A stretch of DNA of 64,000 nucleotides from a bacterium (GCA_905221235.1 CAJNCJ010000009.1:4392-68391); one strand, 5' to 3'; shown: positions 46,206 to 59,714, counted from the stretch's first letter. The notes: generated by a model not told the origin, from the sequence alone. Numbers and translations are program-made.

Positions 46206-46251
46206 AGCAGTTAAATCTTCTGAAAAAGTCAGATTTAGCTGCTCTTTTTGT
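46206..46251 (+). promoter_or_regulatory. Attenuator-like hairpin in the rpoB leader
   Basis: AGCAGTTAAATCT (46206-46218) pairs with AGATTTAGCTGCT (46231-46243), one A-C mismatch, followed by CTTTTTG and then a longer T run. A terminator in a leader suggests control of rpoBC by attenuation. A Rfam family (Lacto-rpoB) is known for this location in Lactobacillales; I cannot verify a match here. Confidence 0.65.
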
Positions 46252-46402
46252 GCTTTTTTTCAGGATTTTGAGTACTTGTAACAAAGATTTAAAGATTCTG
46301 AAAATTTATCAAAGGGACACGGTGATAGGGGTTTTACAACCATATGACGATTAGAAAGCCTGATTGATAAGGCTTGGAACTTATTTACAAAGGAGAATCA
46401 TC

Positions 46403-50017
<3,615 letters not shown>

Positions 50018-50055
50018 GAATAAGCAGTTCACTTAGAATAGAAAGGGAAGAAATA

Positions 50056-53000
50056 GTGGTTGATGTAAATCGTTTTAAAAGTATGCAAATCACCCTAGCT
50101 TCTCCAAGCAAAGTCCGTTCATGGTCTTATGGAGAAGTCAAAAAACCTGAAACAATCAATTACCGTACGTTGAAACCAGAACGTGAAGGGCTCTTTGATG
50201 AAGTCATCTTTGGTCCTACAAAAGACTGGGAATGTGCTTGTGGTAAGTACAAACGTATTCGTTACAGAGGGATTGTTTGTGACCGCTGTGGGGTTGAAGT
50301 AACGCGTACGAAAGTTCGTCGTGAGCGTATGGGGCACATCGAGTTGAAAGCTCCTGTATCTCACATCTGGTACTTCAAGGGGATTCCAAGTCGTATGGGC
50401 TTGACCCTTGATATGAGCCCTCGTGCCCTCGAGGAAGTTATCTACTTTGCGGCTTATGTGGTGATTGATCCGAAGGATACACCACTTGAGCACAAGTCTA
50501 TCATGACAGAACGCGAATACCGTGAGCGCTTGCGTGAGTATGGTTATGGATCATTTGTTGCCAAGATGGGTGCCGAAGCCATCCAAGACCTTTTGAAACA
50601 AGTAGATCTTGAAAAAGAAATTGCTGAACTCAAAGAAGAATTGAAAACAGCAACTGGACAAAAACGTGTTAAAGCCATCCGTCGTTTGGATGTTTTGGAT
50701 GCCTTTTACAAGTCTGGAAATAAACCTGAATGGATGATTCTCAACATCCTTCCAGTTATTCCACCAGATCTTCGTCCAATGTTGCAGTTGGATGGTGGCC
50801 GTTTTGCCTCATCTGACTTGAATGACCTTTACCGCCGTGTTATCAACCGTAACAACCGTTTGGCTCGTTTGCTTGAGTTGAATGCACCAGGTATCATCGT
50901 TCAAAATGAGAAGCGTATGCTTCAAGAAGCGGTTGACGCTTTGATTGACAATGGTCGTCGTGGTCGTCCAATCACAGGACCAGGTAGCCGTCCACTGAAA
51001 TCATTGAGCCACATGCTTAAAGGGAAACAAGGACGCTTCCGTCAAAACTTGCTCGGTAAACGTGTTGACTTCTCAGGACGTTCCGTTATCGCCGTTGGTC
51101 CAACTCTTAAGATGTACCAATGTGGTGTGCCACGTGAAATGGCGATCGAGCTCTTTAAACCATTTGTCATGCGTGAAATCGTTGCCCGTGATATCGTGCA
51201 AAACGTTAAAGCAGCTAAACGCTTGGTGGAACGCGGAGATGAGCGTATCTGGGATATCCTTGAAGAAGTAATCAAAGAACACCCAGTGCTTTTGAACCGC
51301 GCACCGACCCTTCACCGTTTGGGTATCCAAGCCTTCGAGCCAGTCTTGATTGATGGTAAGGCCCTTCGCTTACACCCACTTGTCTGTGAAGCCTACAATG
51401 CCGACTTTGACGGGGACCAAATGGCCATCCACGTACCGCTTTCAGAAGAAGCCCAAGCAGAAGCTCGTATCTTGATGCTCGCTGCTGAGCACATCTTGAA
51501 CCCGAAAGATGGTAAACCAGTTGTTACTCCATCTCAGGATATGGTTTTGGGTAACTACTACTTGACCATGGAAGAAGCTGGTCGTGAAGGTGAAGGAATG
51601 GTCTTCAAAGACCGTGACGAAGCGGTTATGGCTTACCGTAATGGCTATGTTCACCTTCACTCACGTGTTGGTATCGCAACAGACAGTCTCAACAAGCCTT
51701 GGACAGAAGAGCAAAAACACAAGGTCTTGCTTACAACAGTTGGTAAAATCCTCTTCAACGACATCATGCCAGAGGGCCTACCATACTTGCAAGAACCAAA
51801 CAATGCCAACTTGACAGAAGGCGTTCCAGCTAAATACTTCTTGCCACTTGGTGGAGATATCAAGGAAGCAATCAGTAAACTTGAAATTAACCCTCCATTC
51901 AAGAAGAAAAACCTTGGAAATATCATCGCTGAAATCTTCAAACGTTTCCGTACGACAGAAACTTCTGCTCTACTTGACCGTATGAAGAACCTCGGTTACC
52001 ACCACTCAACTCTTGCAGGATTGACAGTGGGTATCGCCGATATCCCAGTCGTTGATGACAAGGCTGAAATCATTGAAGAATCACACAAACGTGTAGAACA
52101 AATCACAAAACAATTCCGTCGTGGTATGATCACAGACGACGAGCGTTACAATGCTGTTACAGCTGAATGGCGTGCAGCCCGTGAAAAACTAGAGAAACGT
52201 TTGATTGCCAACCAAGATCCTAAGAACCCAATCGTTATGATGATGGACTCTGGAGCCCGTGGTAATATCTCAAACTTCTCACAGCTTGCCGGTATGCGTG
52301 GTCTGATGGCTGCTCCGAATGGACGTATCATGGAATTGCCAATCCTTTCAAACTTCCGTGAAGGTTTGTCAGTACTCGAAATGTTCTTCTCAACTCACGG
52401 TGCCCGTAAAGGTATGACCGATACGGCCCTTAAGACAGCCGACTCAGGTTACTTGACTCGTCGTTTGGTTGACGTTGCCCAAGACGTTATCATCCGTGAG
52501 GATGACTGTGGAACAGATCGTGGTCTCTTGATCCGCTCTATCGCAGAAGGAAAAGAGATGATCGAGTCTCTCGAGGAGCGTCTCAACGGTCGTTATACTA
52601 AGAAAACTGTTAAACATCCAGAAACTGGTGCAGTGATTATCGGTCCAAATGAGTTGATTACAGAAGACAAGGCGCGTGAAATTGTTAATGCTGGTGTGGA
52701 AGAAGTTACTATCCGCTCCGTATTTACATGTAACACTCGTCACGGTGTATGCCGTCACTGTTATGGTATCAACTTGGCGACTGGTGATGCGGTTGAAGTT
52801 GGTGAAGCAGTTGGTACAATCGCTGCCCAATCTATCGGGGAACCTGGTACACAGCTTACAATGCGTACCTTCCACACGGGTGGGGTTGCCTCAAATACCG
52901 ATATCACTCAGGGTCTTCCTCGTGTCCAAGAAATCTTTGAAGCCCGCAATCCTAAAGGGGAAGCGGTTATCACAGAGGTTAAAGGACAAGTTACCGCTAT

Positions 53001-53733
53001 CGAAGAAGATGCATCAACTCGTACCAAGAAAGTCTTTGTTAAGGGTGAAACTGGTGAAGGTGAATACGTTGTTCCATTTACAGCTCGTATGCGTGTTGAA
53101 GTTGGGGACCAAGTAGCGCGTGGTGCCGCTCTTACAGAAGGTTCTATCCAACCAAAACGTCTCCTTGCAGTCCGTGATGTCTTGTCAGTTGAAACTTATC
53201 TTCTCGGCGAAGTACAAAAAGTTTACCGTAGCCAAGGGGTAGAAATCGGTGACAAACACATCGAGGTAATGGTTCGTCAAATGATCCGTAAAGTTCGTGT
53301 CATGGATCCAGGTGACACAGATCTTCTCATGGGTACCCTCATGGATATCAATGACTTTACAGATGCCAACAAAGATGTTCTTATCGCAGGTGGAGTGCCA
53401 GCGACAGGTCGCCCAGTTCTTATGGGAATTACCAAAGCCTCACTTGAAACAAACAGTTTCTTGTCAGCGGCTTCCTTCCAGGAAACAACTCGTGTCCTTA
53501 CTGACGCAGCTATCCGTGGTAAGAAAGACCATCTCCTTGGACTTAAAGAAAATGTTATCATCGGTAAGATCATCCCAGCAGGTACTGGTATGGCTCGTTA
53601 CCGTAACCTTGAACCACATGCTGTTAACGAAGAAGAATACCTTAACCCTCCAGTAGAGGAAGAAGGAAATGAAGAAACAACAGAAGTAGTTGTGGATACT
53701 GCCGTTGAAATTGTGGAAGAAACAGTAGAATAA
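50056..53733 (+). CDS. rpoC: RNA polymerase beta-prime subunit
   Basis: 1225 residues from a GTG at 50056 ([20 protein letters not shown]). The zinc ribbon has C60, C62, C75 and C78. The catalytic metal site NADFDGDQM has D450, D452 and D454. The trigger loop and second zinc set ([18 protein letters not shown] near 885-902) are intact. An acidic tail ends the protein. Shine-Dalgarno GGGAAG precedes. Terminator at 53744. Confidence 0.97.
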   Translation: MVDVNRFKSMQITLASPSKVRSWSYGEVKKPETINYRTLKPEREGLFDEVIFGPTKDWECACGKYKRIRYRGIVCDRCGVEVTRTKVRRERMGHIELKAPVSHIWYFKGIPSRMGLTLDMSPRALEEVIYFAAYVVIDPKDTPLEHKSIMTEREYRERLREYGYGSFVAKMGAEAIQDLLKQVDLEKEIAELKEELKTATGQKRVKAIRRLDVLDAFYKSGNKPEWMILNILPVIPPDLRPMLQLDGGRFASSDLNDLYRRVINRNNRLARLLELNAPGIIVQNEKRMLQEAVDALIDNGRRGRPITGPGSRPLKSLSHMLKGKQGRFRQNLLGKRVDFSGRSVIAVGPTLKMYQCGVPREMAIELFKPFVMREIVARDIVQNVKAAKRLVERGDERIWDILEEVIKEHPVLLNRAPTLHRLGIQAFEPVLIDGKALRLHPLVCEAYNADFDGDQMAIHVPLSEEAQAEARILMLAAEHILNPKDGKPVVTPSQDMVLGNYYLTMEEAGREGEGMVFKDRDEAVMAYRNGYVHLHSRVGIATDSLNKPWTEEQKHKVLLTTVGKILFNDIMPEGLPYLQEPNNANLTEGVPAKYFLPLGGDIKEAISKLEINPPFKKKNLGNIIAEIFKRFRTTETSALLDRMKNLGYHHSTLAGLTVGIADIPVVDDKAEIIEESHKRVEQITKQFRRGMITDDERYNAVTAEWRAAREKLEKRLIANQDPKNPIVMMMDSGARGNISNFSQLAGMRGLMAAPNGRIMELPILSNFREGLSVLEMFFSTHGARKGMTDTALKTADSGYLTRRLVDVAQDVIIREDDCGTDRGLLIRSIAEGKEMIESLEERLNGRYTKKTVKHPETGAVIIGPNELITEDKAREIVNAGVEEVTIRSVFTCNTRHGVCRHCYGINLATGDAVEVGEAVGTIAAQSIGEPGTQLTMRTFHTGGVASNTDITQGLPRVQEIFEARNPKGEAVITEVKGQVTAIEEDASTRTKKVFVKGETGEGEYVVPFTARMRVEVGDQVARGAALTEGSIQPKRLLAVRDVLSVETYLLGEVQKVYRSQGVEIGDKHIEVMVRQMIRKVRVMDPGDTDLLMGTLMDINDFTDANKDVLIAGGVPATGRPVLMGITKASLETNSFLSAASFQETTRVLTDAAIRGKKDHLLGLKENVIIGKIIPAGTGMARYRNLEPHAVNEEEYLNPPVEEEGNEETTEVVVDTAVEIVEETVE

Positions 53734-53743
53734 GAGAGAATGA

Positions 53744-53771
53744 GAGAACCTTCGGGTTCTCTTTCTCTTTT
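53744..53771 (+). terminator. rpoBC terminator
   Basis: GAGAACC TTC GGGTTCTC (53744-53761) followed by TTTCTCTTTT. Confidence 0.82.
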
Positions 53772-53841
53772 CTGAAAACTTTCTCCATTTTTCCATGAAA
53801 TATGGTAAAATAAAAGAAAGAAGCTGACAAAGGAGACGGGT

Positions 53842-54255
53842 ATGGAACAAACATTTTTTATCATTAAACCAGATGGTGTAAAAAGAGGACTAGTGGGGGA
53901 AGTGTTGAAACGCATCGAACAACGTGGATTGACAATCGAAAAATTGGAGTTGCGTACAAAGGTTTCAGAAGAGTTGATTGACCAGCACTATCAGGACTTG
54001 GTTGGTCAAAGTTTTTACCCACCGATTCGTGAATTCATGACTTCAGGCCCAGTTCTTGTGGGTGTAATTTCAGGTCCCAAAGTAATCGAAACTTGGCGGA
54101 CTATGATGGGTGCGACTCGTCCAGAAGAAGCTTTACCAGGAACGATTCGAGGTGATTTTGCAAAAGCTGCTGGAGAAAATCAGGTTATCCAAAATGTTGT
54201 ACATGGGTCAGATTCAGAAGAGTCAGCTAAGCGAGAGATTGCTCTTTGGTTTTAA
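53842..54255 (+). CDS. ndk: Nucleoside diphosphate kinase
   Basis: 137 residues. It moves the gamma phosphate between nucleoside triphosphates and diphosphates through a phospho-histidine; the active-site His is in [20 protein letters not shown] (about 116-135). [12 protein letters not shown] (8-19) is the nucleotide-binding start. Some family members moonlight as signal regulators, but nothing here points to that. Shine-Dalgarno AAAGGAG precedes. Terminator follows at 54316. Confidence 0.95.
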   Translation: MEQTFFIIKPDGVKRGLVGEVLKRIEQRGLTIEKLELRTKVSEELIDQHYQDLVGQSFYPPIREFMTSGPVLVGVISGPKVIETWRTMMGATRPEEALPGTIRGDFAKAAGENQVIQNVVHGSDSEESAKREIALWF

Positions 54256-54315
54256 GAGTGGATTGGCTCAATCAATTAGTTAAAAGCTCATTTGAATAGA
54301 AAGTATAGTCACATA

Positions 54316-54350
54316 AAAAAGAAAGGACTAACTTCGTCCTTTCTCATTCT
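54316..54350. terminator. Bidirectional terminator after ndk
   Basis: GAAAGGAC (54322-54329) pairs with GTCCTTTC (54336-54343), with A and T tails. It serves ndk and may serve the converging choline-binding gene; the 140 bases between this and the gene end show no further feature. Confidence 0.8.
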
Positions 54351-54502
54351 TAGCTTTTCTTCAACCTACTACAGTAGATAAACATACTGAATAGCTACTG
54401 TCTTGACTCATTTAATTCTTAAAAATTGATAGAGTTGACAAATGGTAGAAAAAAGCTCTTTTTACTAAGTTAAGTATCAACTACAGTTACGATTAGCATT
54501 CG

Positions 54503-55486
54503 TTACTTAGCCCACTCACCATTATAGTTTACGTAGTAACCATCTACTGTGGTATTAACAGCTAGAGCACCTGAACCATAGGCATAATACCATTTACCAT
54601 TGATTTGGAACCAGCCTGTCTTCATATCTCCATTACTTGCATTTAGGTAGTACCAAATTGAACCATCTTGATACCAACCAGTTGCCATTGCTCCTGATGA
54701 ACGAAGGTAGTACCAACGGTTACCAACATATACCCAACCTGTCTTCATATCACCATTTTTATTATCTAAATAATACCAAGTTGAACCATCTTGATACCAA
54801 CCAATTGCCATTGCACCTGATGAACGGAGGTAGTACCACTTATTGCCAATTTGCTTCCAACCAGTTTGCATGATACCAGTTTCTGAATCTAGATAGTACC
54901 AAGCTGAACCATCATTTATCCAACCTACACGTCTTTCACCACCAAGATTCTTATTCCCAGAATTTCCTGTTTTTGCTAGGTAATACCAGTTAGATTGATC
55001 ATAAAGCCAACCTGTCTTTAAATAATGATCTTGATCAAAGTAGTAGTATGCTAATTTAAGAACTTCGGGACCTTCCCAGCCTTCACCATGTTTTTTCCCA
55101 ACGGTTAAGGAATATTTTAGCTCTAATTCTTGCCAACCAACAAACTCTTGTAGCACTCCATTTTCGTCAAAGTAGTACCATTCTGGCATTGGGGAACCTT
55201 CTAATCTGATACCATTAGGGTAAGGACCAATTGTATATCCTTTAACTGGCATTGGAATGTACTGCCAACCAACAACCATTTCGCCATTATAATCAAAATA
55301 ATAGGTCTTCCCATCAATCACTCGCCAGTCCGTTTCTTTGAGGTCCCCCTTTTTGTAATAGGTTCTACCGTTTTCTTGGACAAACTGCCATCCTTCAGAG
55401 TTATCTGCAAATACTGTATTCGTAGCTAGCAAACCAAAGAAAATTACTGTTAGTCCAGCTTGCATAGTTTTTTTCAAAAGTTTCAT
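54503..55486 (-). CDS. Choline-binding protein made almost entirely of repeats
   Basis: 327 residues. Signal peptide 1-27 (cleavage near VFA-DNS) is followed by choline-binding repeats to the end: TGWLYDQSNWYYL, VGWINDGSAWYYL, TGWKQIGNKWYYL, IGWYQDGSTWYYL and more, closing with GYYVNYNGEWAK. There is no catalytic domain, as in the CbpF/CbpC class, so it is likely an adaptor or inhibitor on choline-decorated teichoic acid. Its ATG overlaps the stop of the upstream peptide gene (ATGA), so translation is coupled. Lower G+C than its neighbours. Confidence 0.9.
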   Translation of the reverse strand: MKLLKKTMQAGLTVIFFGLLATNTVFADNSEGWQFVQENGRTYYKKGDLKETDWRVIDGKTYYFDYNGEMVVGWQYIPMPVKGYTIGPYPNGIRLEGSPMPEWYYFDENGVLQEFVGWQELELKYSLTVGKKHGEGWEGPEVLKLAYYYFDQDHYLKTGWLYDQSNWYYLAKTGNSGNKNLGGERRVGWINDGSAWYYLDSETGIMQTGWKQIGNKWYYLRSSGAMAIGWYQDGSTWYYLDNKNGDMKTGWVYVGNRWYYLRSSGAMATGWYQDGSIWYYLNASNGDMKTGWFQINGKWYYAYGSGALAVNTTVDGYYVNYNGEWAK

Positions 55487-55656
55487 TTATATATACCTCC
55501 AATATTAAATCCACTCACCAGATGAAGCGAAATTATAAACTTTACCAATTGTCTATTCTTCTGAACAAACTGTTGATAGGGAATTGTATTGCCAAATGCA
55601 AGAACACTTAGTAATACAAATATAACTATTTTTTTAATTCCACGTTTTTTTCTCAT
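55483..55656 (-). CDS. Candidate secreted signalling peptide precursor (Phr-like)
   Basis: 57 residues, too short for most annotation. MRKKRGIKKIVIFVLLSVLA at the start is a basic head plus a hydrophobic export segment; the mature tail ends VSGFNIGGIYK. AAAGGGG 9 bases upstream of the ATG is a strong ribosome-binding site, and the promoter at 55689-55717 fits. The gene diverges from a TprA/PlcR-type regulator, 191 bases apart, and its TGA overlaps the ATG of the choline-binding gene. This is the layout of Phr/Rap-type pheromone genes. The tail resembles, loosely, the pneumococcal PhrA end as I recall it. Function is inference. Confidence 0.65.
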   Translation of the reverse strand: MRKKRGIKKIVIFVLLSVLAFGNTIPYQQFVQKNRQLVKFIISLHLVSGFNIGGIYK

Positions 55657-55688
55657 GCAATGAAACCCCTTTCTGTTTCCTTGTTTTT

Positions 55689-55717
55689 ATTCTAACAGAT
55701 ATATTTTATTTAGTCAA
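55689..55717 (-). promoter_or_regulatory. Promoter of the peptide/choline-binding operon
   Basis: On the minus strand TTGACT (55717-55712), 17-base spacer, TAGAAT (55694-55689) with TG one base before it, an extended -10. Confidence 0.72.
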
Positions 55718-55784
55718 TTGCTTTTATTATGTTTTGAACTTTTTTTTCTCATTATTACCATGAGGAATTATTTATTTCTTTAAC

Positions 55785-55813
55785 TTGCTATTTTGAACTA
55801 AAAATTTTATAAT
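55785..55813 (+). promoter_or_regulatory. Promoter of the TprA-like regulator gene
   Basis: TTGCTA (55785-55790), 17-base spacer, TATAAT (55808-55813). About 70 bases separate it from the diverging peptide promoter, a region where an operator is expected; I see only a weak palindrome near 55755-55771. Confidence 0.72.
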
Positions 55814-55847
55814 GAAATTAAGCAAATAGGAAGGTTTATTATCTTTA

Positions 55848-56711
55848 ATGAATACACTCGCAGAGAAATTCAGATTGAAAAGAAAAGAGTTGAGACTCTC
55901 CCAACAAACTCTTGCAGAAGGAATTTGTGAACAAAGCCAGATTAGTAAAATTGAGAGAGGGCATTTCATTCCCTCCGCAGACCTTTTGTTCAAACTTTCA
56001 CAACGACTTGAAGTACCATTAGATTATTTTTTTAATGAACAAATTGAAATTAAATCTAACCTCTCTAATTTCAAGCAATTATCTACTCACCTATTAGATG
56101 ATAGAAATTATGACGATTTGGAATATATTTATAGAATAGAGATTGAACGAAGTACTTTTCTAACACTAGAAGACCGAACTTACCTTGAATGGATTAAAGC
56201 TATTATTGACTTCTATCAATATGACAGTAAGTGTGAGGCTATTTCTTCATTGGAAAATATATTATTAAAAGTCTCTTCAAATACTCTGATTTATTTAAAG
56301 GCGTTGAATACTCTATCTAATTTCTATTCCTTAGTGGGTCGTGAACAAGAATATGAGGCAAACTACTCTCATTTGATGGAGTTATATCAGACAAAAAATT
56401 TTGAGCATCAAGAGTTTTTATTTGGCTACATCAGAGTTCGTTACAACTACGCTCACTACCTAGTGTCAAAGGAAAAATATAACGAAGCCATCCAAGAAGC
56501 TCTTGAGACGATTGAACTCTGTAAACAAAGACAGACAAGCTACCAACTGGCTCCCCTACTTATTCTTGTAGGAAATGCTGGAGCCAAATTTCTAGACAAA
56601 GAACAAGTCAAAAATTATTATATAGAAGCAAGAGAGTTATGTAAGATTTATAACAATCCTTTAATGTTGATGAAGATAGAAAATTATTTGAAGGAATTAG
56701 ATACTGTTTAG
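55848..56711 (+). CDS. PlcR/TprA-family transcriptional regulator
   Basis: 287 residues. An XRE-type helix-turn-helix fills 5-60 (FRLKRKELRLSQQTLAEGIC, then SQISKIERG), followed by helical TPR-like repeats (about 75-285) as in PlcR and Rgg/Rap-class proteins that bind short peptides. In S. pneumoniae the gene at this place, between rpoBC and tsaE, is the TprA regulator of a lantibiotic cluster. Here no lantibiotic genes are present; instead the diverging peptide and choline-binding genes occupy the site. The start is fixed by AGGAAGG upstream. Confidence 0.85.
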   Translation: MNTLAEKFRLKRKELRLSQQTLAEGICEQSQISKIERGHFIPSADLLFKLSQRLEVPLDYFFNEQIEIKSNLSNFKQLSTHLLDDRNYDDLEYIYRIEIERSTFLTLEDRTYLEWIKAIIDFYQYDSKCEAISSLENILLKVSSNTLIYLKALNTLSNFYSLVGREQEYEANYSHLMELYQTKNFEHQEFLFGYIRVRYNYAHYLVSKEKYNEAIQEALETIELCKQRQTSYQLAPLLILVGNAGAKFLDKEQVKNYYIEARELCKIYNNPLMLMKIENYLKELDTV

Positions 56712-56755
56712 TTAATCTTGACATTATAGTTTTTCTGAAACGTTAAATAACCTGT

Positions 56756-56795
56756 AAGGCTGATAGTGAAATGAATACTATCAGCCTTATTTCAA
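56756..56795 (+). terminator. Terminator after the regulator gene
   Basis: AAGGCTGATAGT (56756-56767) pairs perfectly with ACTATCAGCCTT (56777-56788), followed by ATTTC. Confidence 0.8.
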
Positions 56796-56801
56796 ATTTA
56801 T

Positions 56802-56912
56802 ATTCTTCCAAAATCTCTTCAAACCACGTCAGCTCTATCTGCAACCTCAAAACAGTGTTTTGAGCAACCTGTGGCTAGCTTCCTAGTTTGCTCTTTGATT
56901 TTCATTGAGTAT
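56802..56912 (+). repeat. BOX element (A-C form)
   Basis: ATTCTTCCAAAATCTCTTC (boxA end, slightly changed) to TTTTCATTGAGTAT (boxC end), with CTCAAAACAGTGTTTTGAGC inside. Fourth BOX copy in the window. Confidence 0.9.
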
Positions 56913-57016
56913 TAGTCTCTGGTGTTTGTTTAGCGTCTTAAAAAGACATTTGAGAAGATTGGAAACAGTTCTCTCTTTTCTCCGAGTATAATGATTGGTA
57001 GGAAGGGAGAGAAAAG

Positions 57017-57637
57017 ATGAAATCAATGAGAATCTTATTTTTGTTAGTTTTAATTCAAATTAGTTTGAGTAGCTGTTTCCTATGGAAGGAATGCATCTTG
57101 TCCTTTAAACAAAGTACAGCTTTTTTCATCGGAAGTATGGTCTTTGTTTCAGGAATCTGTGCTGGAGTAAATTATCTTTATACCCGTAAGCAAGAAGTTC
57201 ATAGTGTCCTAGCCAGTAAGAAGTCGGTGAAGCTTCTTTACAGTATCCTGCTCTTAATTAATTTGTTAGGAGCTGTTCTTGTCTTGTCAGATAACTTGTT
57301 CATCAAAAATACGTTGCAGCAAGAATTAGTTGACTTTTTATTGCCATCCTTTTTCTTTCTATTTGGGCTAGATTTGCTGATTTTTTTACCCTTGAAAAAA
57401 TACATGCGCGATTTACTTGCTATGCTAGATAGAAAAAAGACAGTGTTGGTGACTATTTTAGCAACACTTCTCTTCTTAAGAAATCCAATGACCATTGTCT
57501 CTCTTTTGATTTATATTGGACTGGGTTTGTTTTTTGCAGCCTATCTTGTCCCGAATTCTGTTAAAAAGGAAGTTTCCTTTTATGGTCATATTTTCCGAGA
57601 TCTTGTATTGGTCATTGCTACGCTCATTTTCTTTTAG
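57017..57637 (+). CDS. Hypothetical multi-pass membrane protein
   Basis: 206 residues with five to six membrane segments (about 5-22, 33-52, 72-92, 108-124, 141-158, 163-176). No family recognised. Charged loops such as YTRKQEVHSVLASKKSVK lie between segments. Shine-Dalgarno GGGAGAG precedes, and TATAAT at about 56984 could be its -10. It stands ahead of tsaE, as a similar unnamed gene does in S. pneumoniae. Confidence 0.8.
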   Translation: MKSMRILFLLVLIQISLSSCFLWKECILSFKQSTAFFIGSMVFVSGICAGVNYLYTRKQEVHSVLASKKSVKLLYSILLLINLLGAVLVLSDNLFIKNTLQQELVDFLLPSFFFLFGLDLLIFLPLKKYMRDLLAMLDRKKTVLVTILATLLFLRNPMTIVSLLIYIGLGLFFAAYLVPNSVKKEVSFYGHIFRDLVLVIATLIFF

Positions 57638-57709
57638 AGAAAGCTTGTTTTTATGGATGTTATGATGGTAAGTTTAGCAGGAAAATAGACACAAAAGAAA
57701 AGTTTTTGG

Positions 57710-57715
57710 TATAAT
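57710..57715 (+). promoter_or_regulatory. tsaE -10 element, leaderless arrangement
   Basis: TGGTATAAT ends at 57715 and the ATG of tsaE is at 57722. Transcription would start at or next to the start codon. Confidence 0.62.
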
Positions 57716-57721
57716 AAGAGT

Positions 57722-58165
57722 ATGTACACAAAAAATGAAGAAGAGCTACAATCCTTAGGGGAGCGTTTGGGTCATCTATTAGAAAAGAATGATGTTTTAA
57801 TCTTAACTGGAGAACTGGGCGCAGGTAAAACGACCTTTACTAAAGGACTTGCAAAAGGATTACAGATTTCTCAAATGATTAAAAGTCCAACCTACACTAT
57901 CGTAAGAGAGTATGAAGGTCGTCTTCCGCTTTACCACCTAGATGTTTATCGTATAGAGGGGGATGCTGATTCTATTGATTTAGATGAATTTCTCTTTGGT
58001 GGCGGGGTGACTGTCATCGAGTGGGGGAATCTTTTAGGTGATGCCTTACCAGATACTTATTTAGAATTGGAAATTCTAAAAGAAGAAGACGGTCGCAGAT
58101 TACATTTCCAAGCAAAGGGTTTGCGTGCAGAAAAGCTTTTAGAGGAACTTCAACATGGAGTATGA
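57722..58165 (+). CDS. tsaE: tRNA threonylcarbamoyladenosine biosynthesis ATPase TsaE
   Basis: 147 residues. Walker A GELGAGKTT (about 34-42) and the family segment KSPTYTIVREYEGRLPLYHLD in pieces (about 58-78) are present; VIEWG lies near residue 100. TsaE works with TsaB and TsaD to make t6A37 in ANN-reading tRNAs. Length is normal. The next gene overlaps by 11 bases. No ribosome-binding site is seen in front. Confidence 0.93.
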   Translation: MYTKNEEELQSLGERLGHLLEKNDVLILTGELGAGKTTFTKGLAKGLQISQMIKSPTYTIVREYEGRLPLYHLDVYRIEGDADSIDLDEFLFGGGVTVIEWGNLLGDALPDTYLELEILKEEDGRRLHFQAKGLRAEKLLEELQHGV

Positions 58166-58673
58166 ATTGCTCATTAGGGAAGCAGAGCCTAAAGATGCAG
58201 CTGAATTAGTGGCCTTTTTAAATTGTGTGAGTTTGGAGACAGATTTTACCAGCCTAGACAGAGATGGTATTCTCTTGACCAGTGAGGAGATGGAAATATT
58301 TCTCAACAAGCAAGCTAGTTCGGACAATCAGATAACCTTACTTGCATTCTTAAATGATAAAATTGCTGGTATTGTAAATATTACAGCTGACCAGCGCAAG
58401 AGAGTCCGTCATATTGGAGATCTCTTCATTGTGATTGGAAAAAGATATTGGAATAATGGATTGGGAAGTTTGTTGCTAGAAGAAGCGATAGAGTGGGCAC
58501 AAGCAAGTGGCATTCTGCGTCGTCTCCAGCTGACTGTCCAAACTCGTAATCAAGCAGCAGTTCATCTTTATCAAAAGCATGGCTTTGTAATTGAAGGTCG
58601 CCAAGAGCGTGGAGCATATATAGAAGAAGGGAAATTTATCGATGTTTACTTGATGGGTAAACTGATAGATTAG
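58155..58673 (+). CDS. GNAT acetyltransferase
   Basis: 172 residues, single GNAT domain; the acetyl-CoA loop is GKRYWNNGLGSLLLEEAIEW (about 96-115), then AVHLYQKHGFVIEG. Overlaps tsaE by 11 bases and is followed 7 bases later by the LCP-family gene, so three genes form an operon. Whether it acetylates a protein N-terminus (as RimI does near tsa genes elsewhere) or a small molecule is open. Confidence 0.86.
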   Translation: MEYELLIREAEPKDAAELVAFLNCVSLETDFTSLDRDGILLTSEEMEIFLNKQASSDNQITLLAFLNDKIAGIVNITADQRKRVRHIGDLFIVIGKRYWNNGLGSLLLEEAIEWAQASGILRRLQLTVQTRNQAAVHLYQKHGFVIEGRQERGAYIEEGKFIDVYLMGKLID

Positions 58674-58680
58674 TAGAAAT

Positions 58681-59697
58681 ATGGTTAAAAAAATTATTGG
58701 AATGGTGCTAGCTTTTCTAGCTGTGACAGTTTTAGGTGTCGGTGTTTTTGCGTATACTATTTATCAGCAAGGCACACAAACCTTATCAAAGACCTATAAA
58801 AAAATAGGGGAAGAAACCAAGGTTATTGAAGCAACAGAGCCTTTGACCATTCTGTTAATGGGGGTTGATACTGGGAATGTAGAGCGTACAGATCAATGGG
58901 CTGGAAATAGTGATTCTATGATTCTCTTGACTGTCAATCCACATACTAAGAAGACCATGATGCTGAGTTTGGAGCGTGATATCCTGACTAAAATTCAACA
59001 TAAAGATGGTAGTATTGAAGAAGCGAAGTTAAATGCTGCCTATGCTGGTGGTGGTGCAGAACTTGCTATAGAAACAATTCAAAAGATGATGAATATCCAT
59101 ATCGATCGCTACATTATGGTTAATATGCAAGGATTGCAACAATTGGTCGATGCAGTGGGAGGTATTACGGTCAATAATACACTAGGTTTCCCAATCTCTA
59201 TCAGTGATCAAGAAGAATTTAACACCATTTCTATCGGTGTTGGAGAGCAGACAATAAATGGAGAAGAAGCGCTTGTTTATTCACGCATGCGTTATCAAGA
59301 CCCAGAAGGAGACTACGGTCGTCAAAAGCGTCAGCGTGAAGTCATTCAAAAAGTTGTTGAAAAAGTTCTTAGTTTGAATAGTGTCAGTCACTACCAATCT
59401 ATTTTAAAAGCCCTAAGTACTAATATGCAGACCAATATTGATTTGTCTGCGAAAAGTATTCCGAGCTTGTTGGGCTATAAAGATTCATTTAAAACTATTG
59501 AAACACAACAGTTGAAGGGTGAAGGGGAGATGCTACAAGGCGTTTCTTATCAAATTGTTACGAGAAGCCATATGTTGGAAATGCAGAATCTTTTGAGACG
59601 TTCTTTGGGACAAGAAGAAGTCACTCAACTTGAAACAAATGTTGTCTTATTTGAAGATTTGTTTGGACGGGTGCCTGTTAGTGACGAAGATAATTAA
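58681..59697 (+). CDS. lytR: LytR-CpsA-Psr (LCP) family cell-wall ligase
   Basis: 338 residues: short cytosolic start, one membrane segment (5-27), then the extracellular LCP domain (about 55-235) with LLMGVDTGNVERTDQWAGNS and SLERDILTKI. LCP proteins attach teichoic acid or capsule polymers to peptidoglycan. The conserved arginines for phospholipid binding lie in MRYQDPEGDYGRQKRQREVI (about 203-222). A terminator follows at 59715. In S. pneumoniae this is the gene before cinA, called lytR. Confidence 0.88.
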   Translation: MVKKIIGMVLAFLAVTVLGVGVFAYTIYQQGTQTLSKTYKKIGEETKVIEATEPLTILLMGVDTGNVERTDQWAGNSDSMILLTVNPHTKKTMMLSLERDILTKIQHKDGSIEEAKLNAAYAGGGAELAIETIQKMMNIHIDRYIMVNMQGLQQLVDAVGGITVNNTLGFPISISDQEEFNTISIGVGEQTINGEEALVYSRMRYQDPEGDYGRQKRQREVIQKVVEKVLSLNSVSHYQSILKALSTNMQTNIDLSAKSIPSLLGYKDSFKTIETQQLKGEGEMLQGVSYQIVTRSHMLEMQNLLRRSLGQEEVTQLETNVVLFEDLFGRVPVSDEDN

Positions 59698-59714
59698 CTT
59701 TCTTGATACAAATA

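Noticed and set aside
53464..53915. Minus-strand ORFs over the rpoC end and ndk start
   Set aside because: They run through the rpoBC terminator, have no ribosome-binding site and show no family pattern.
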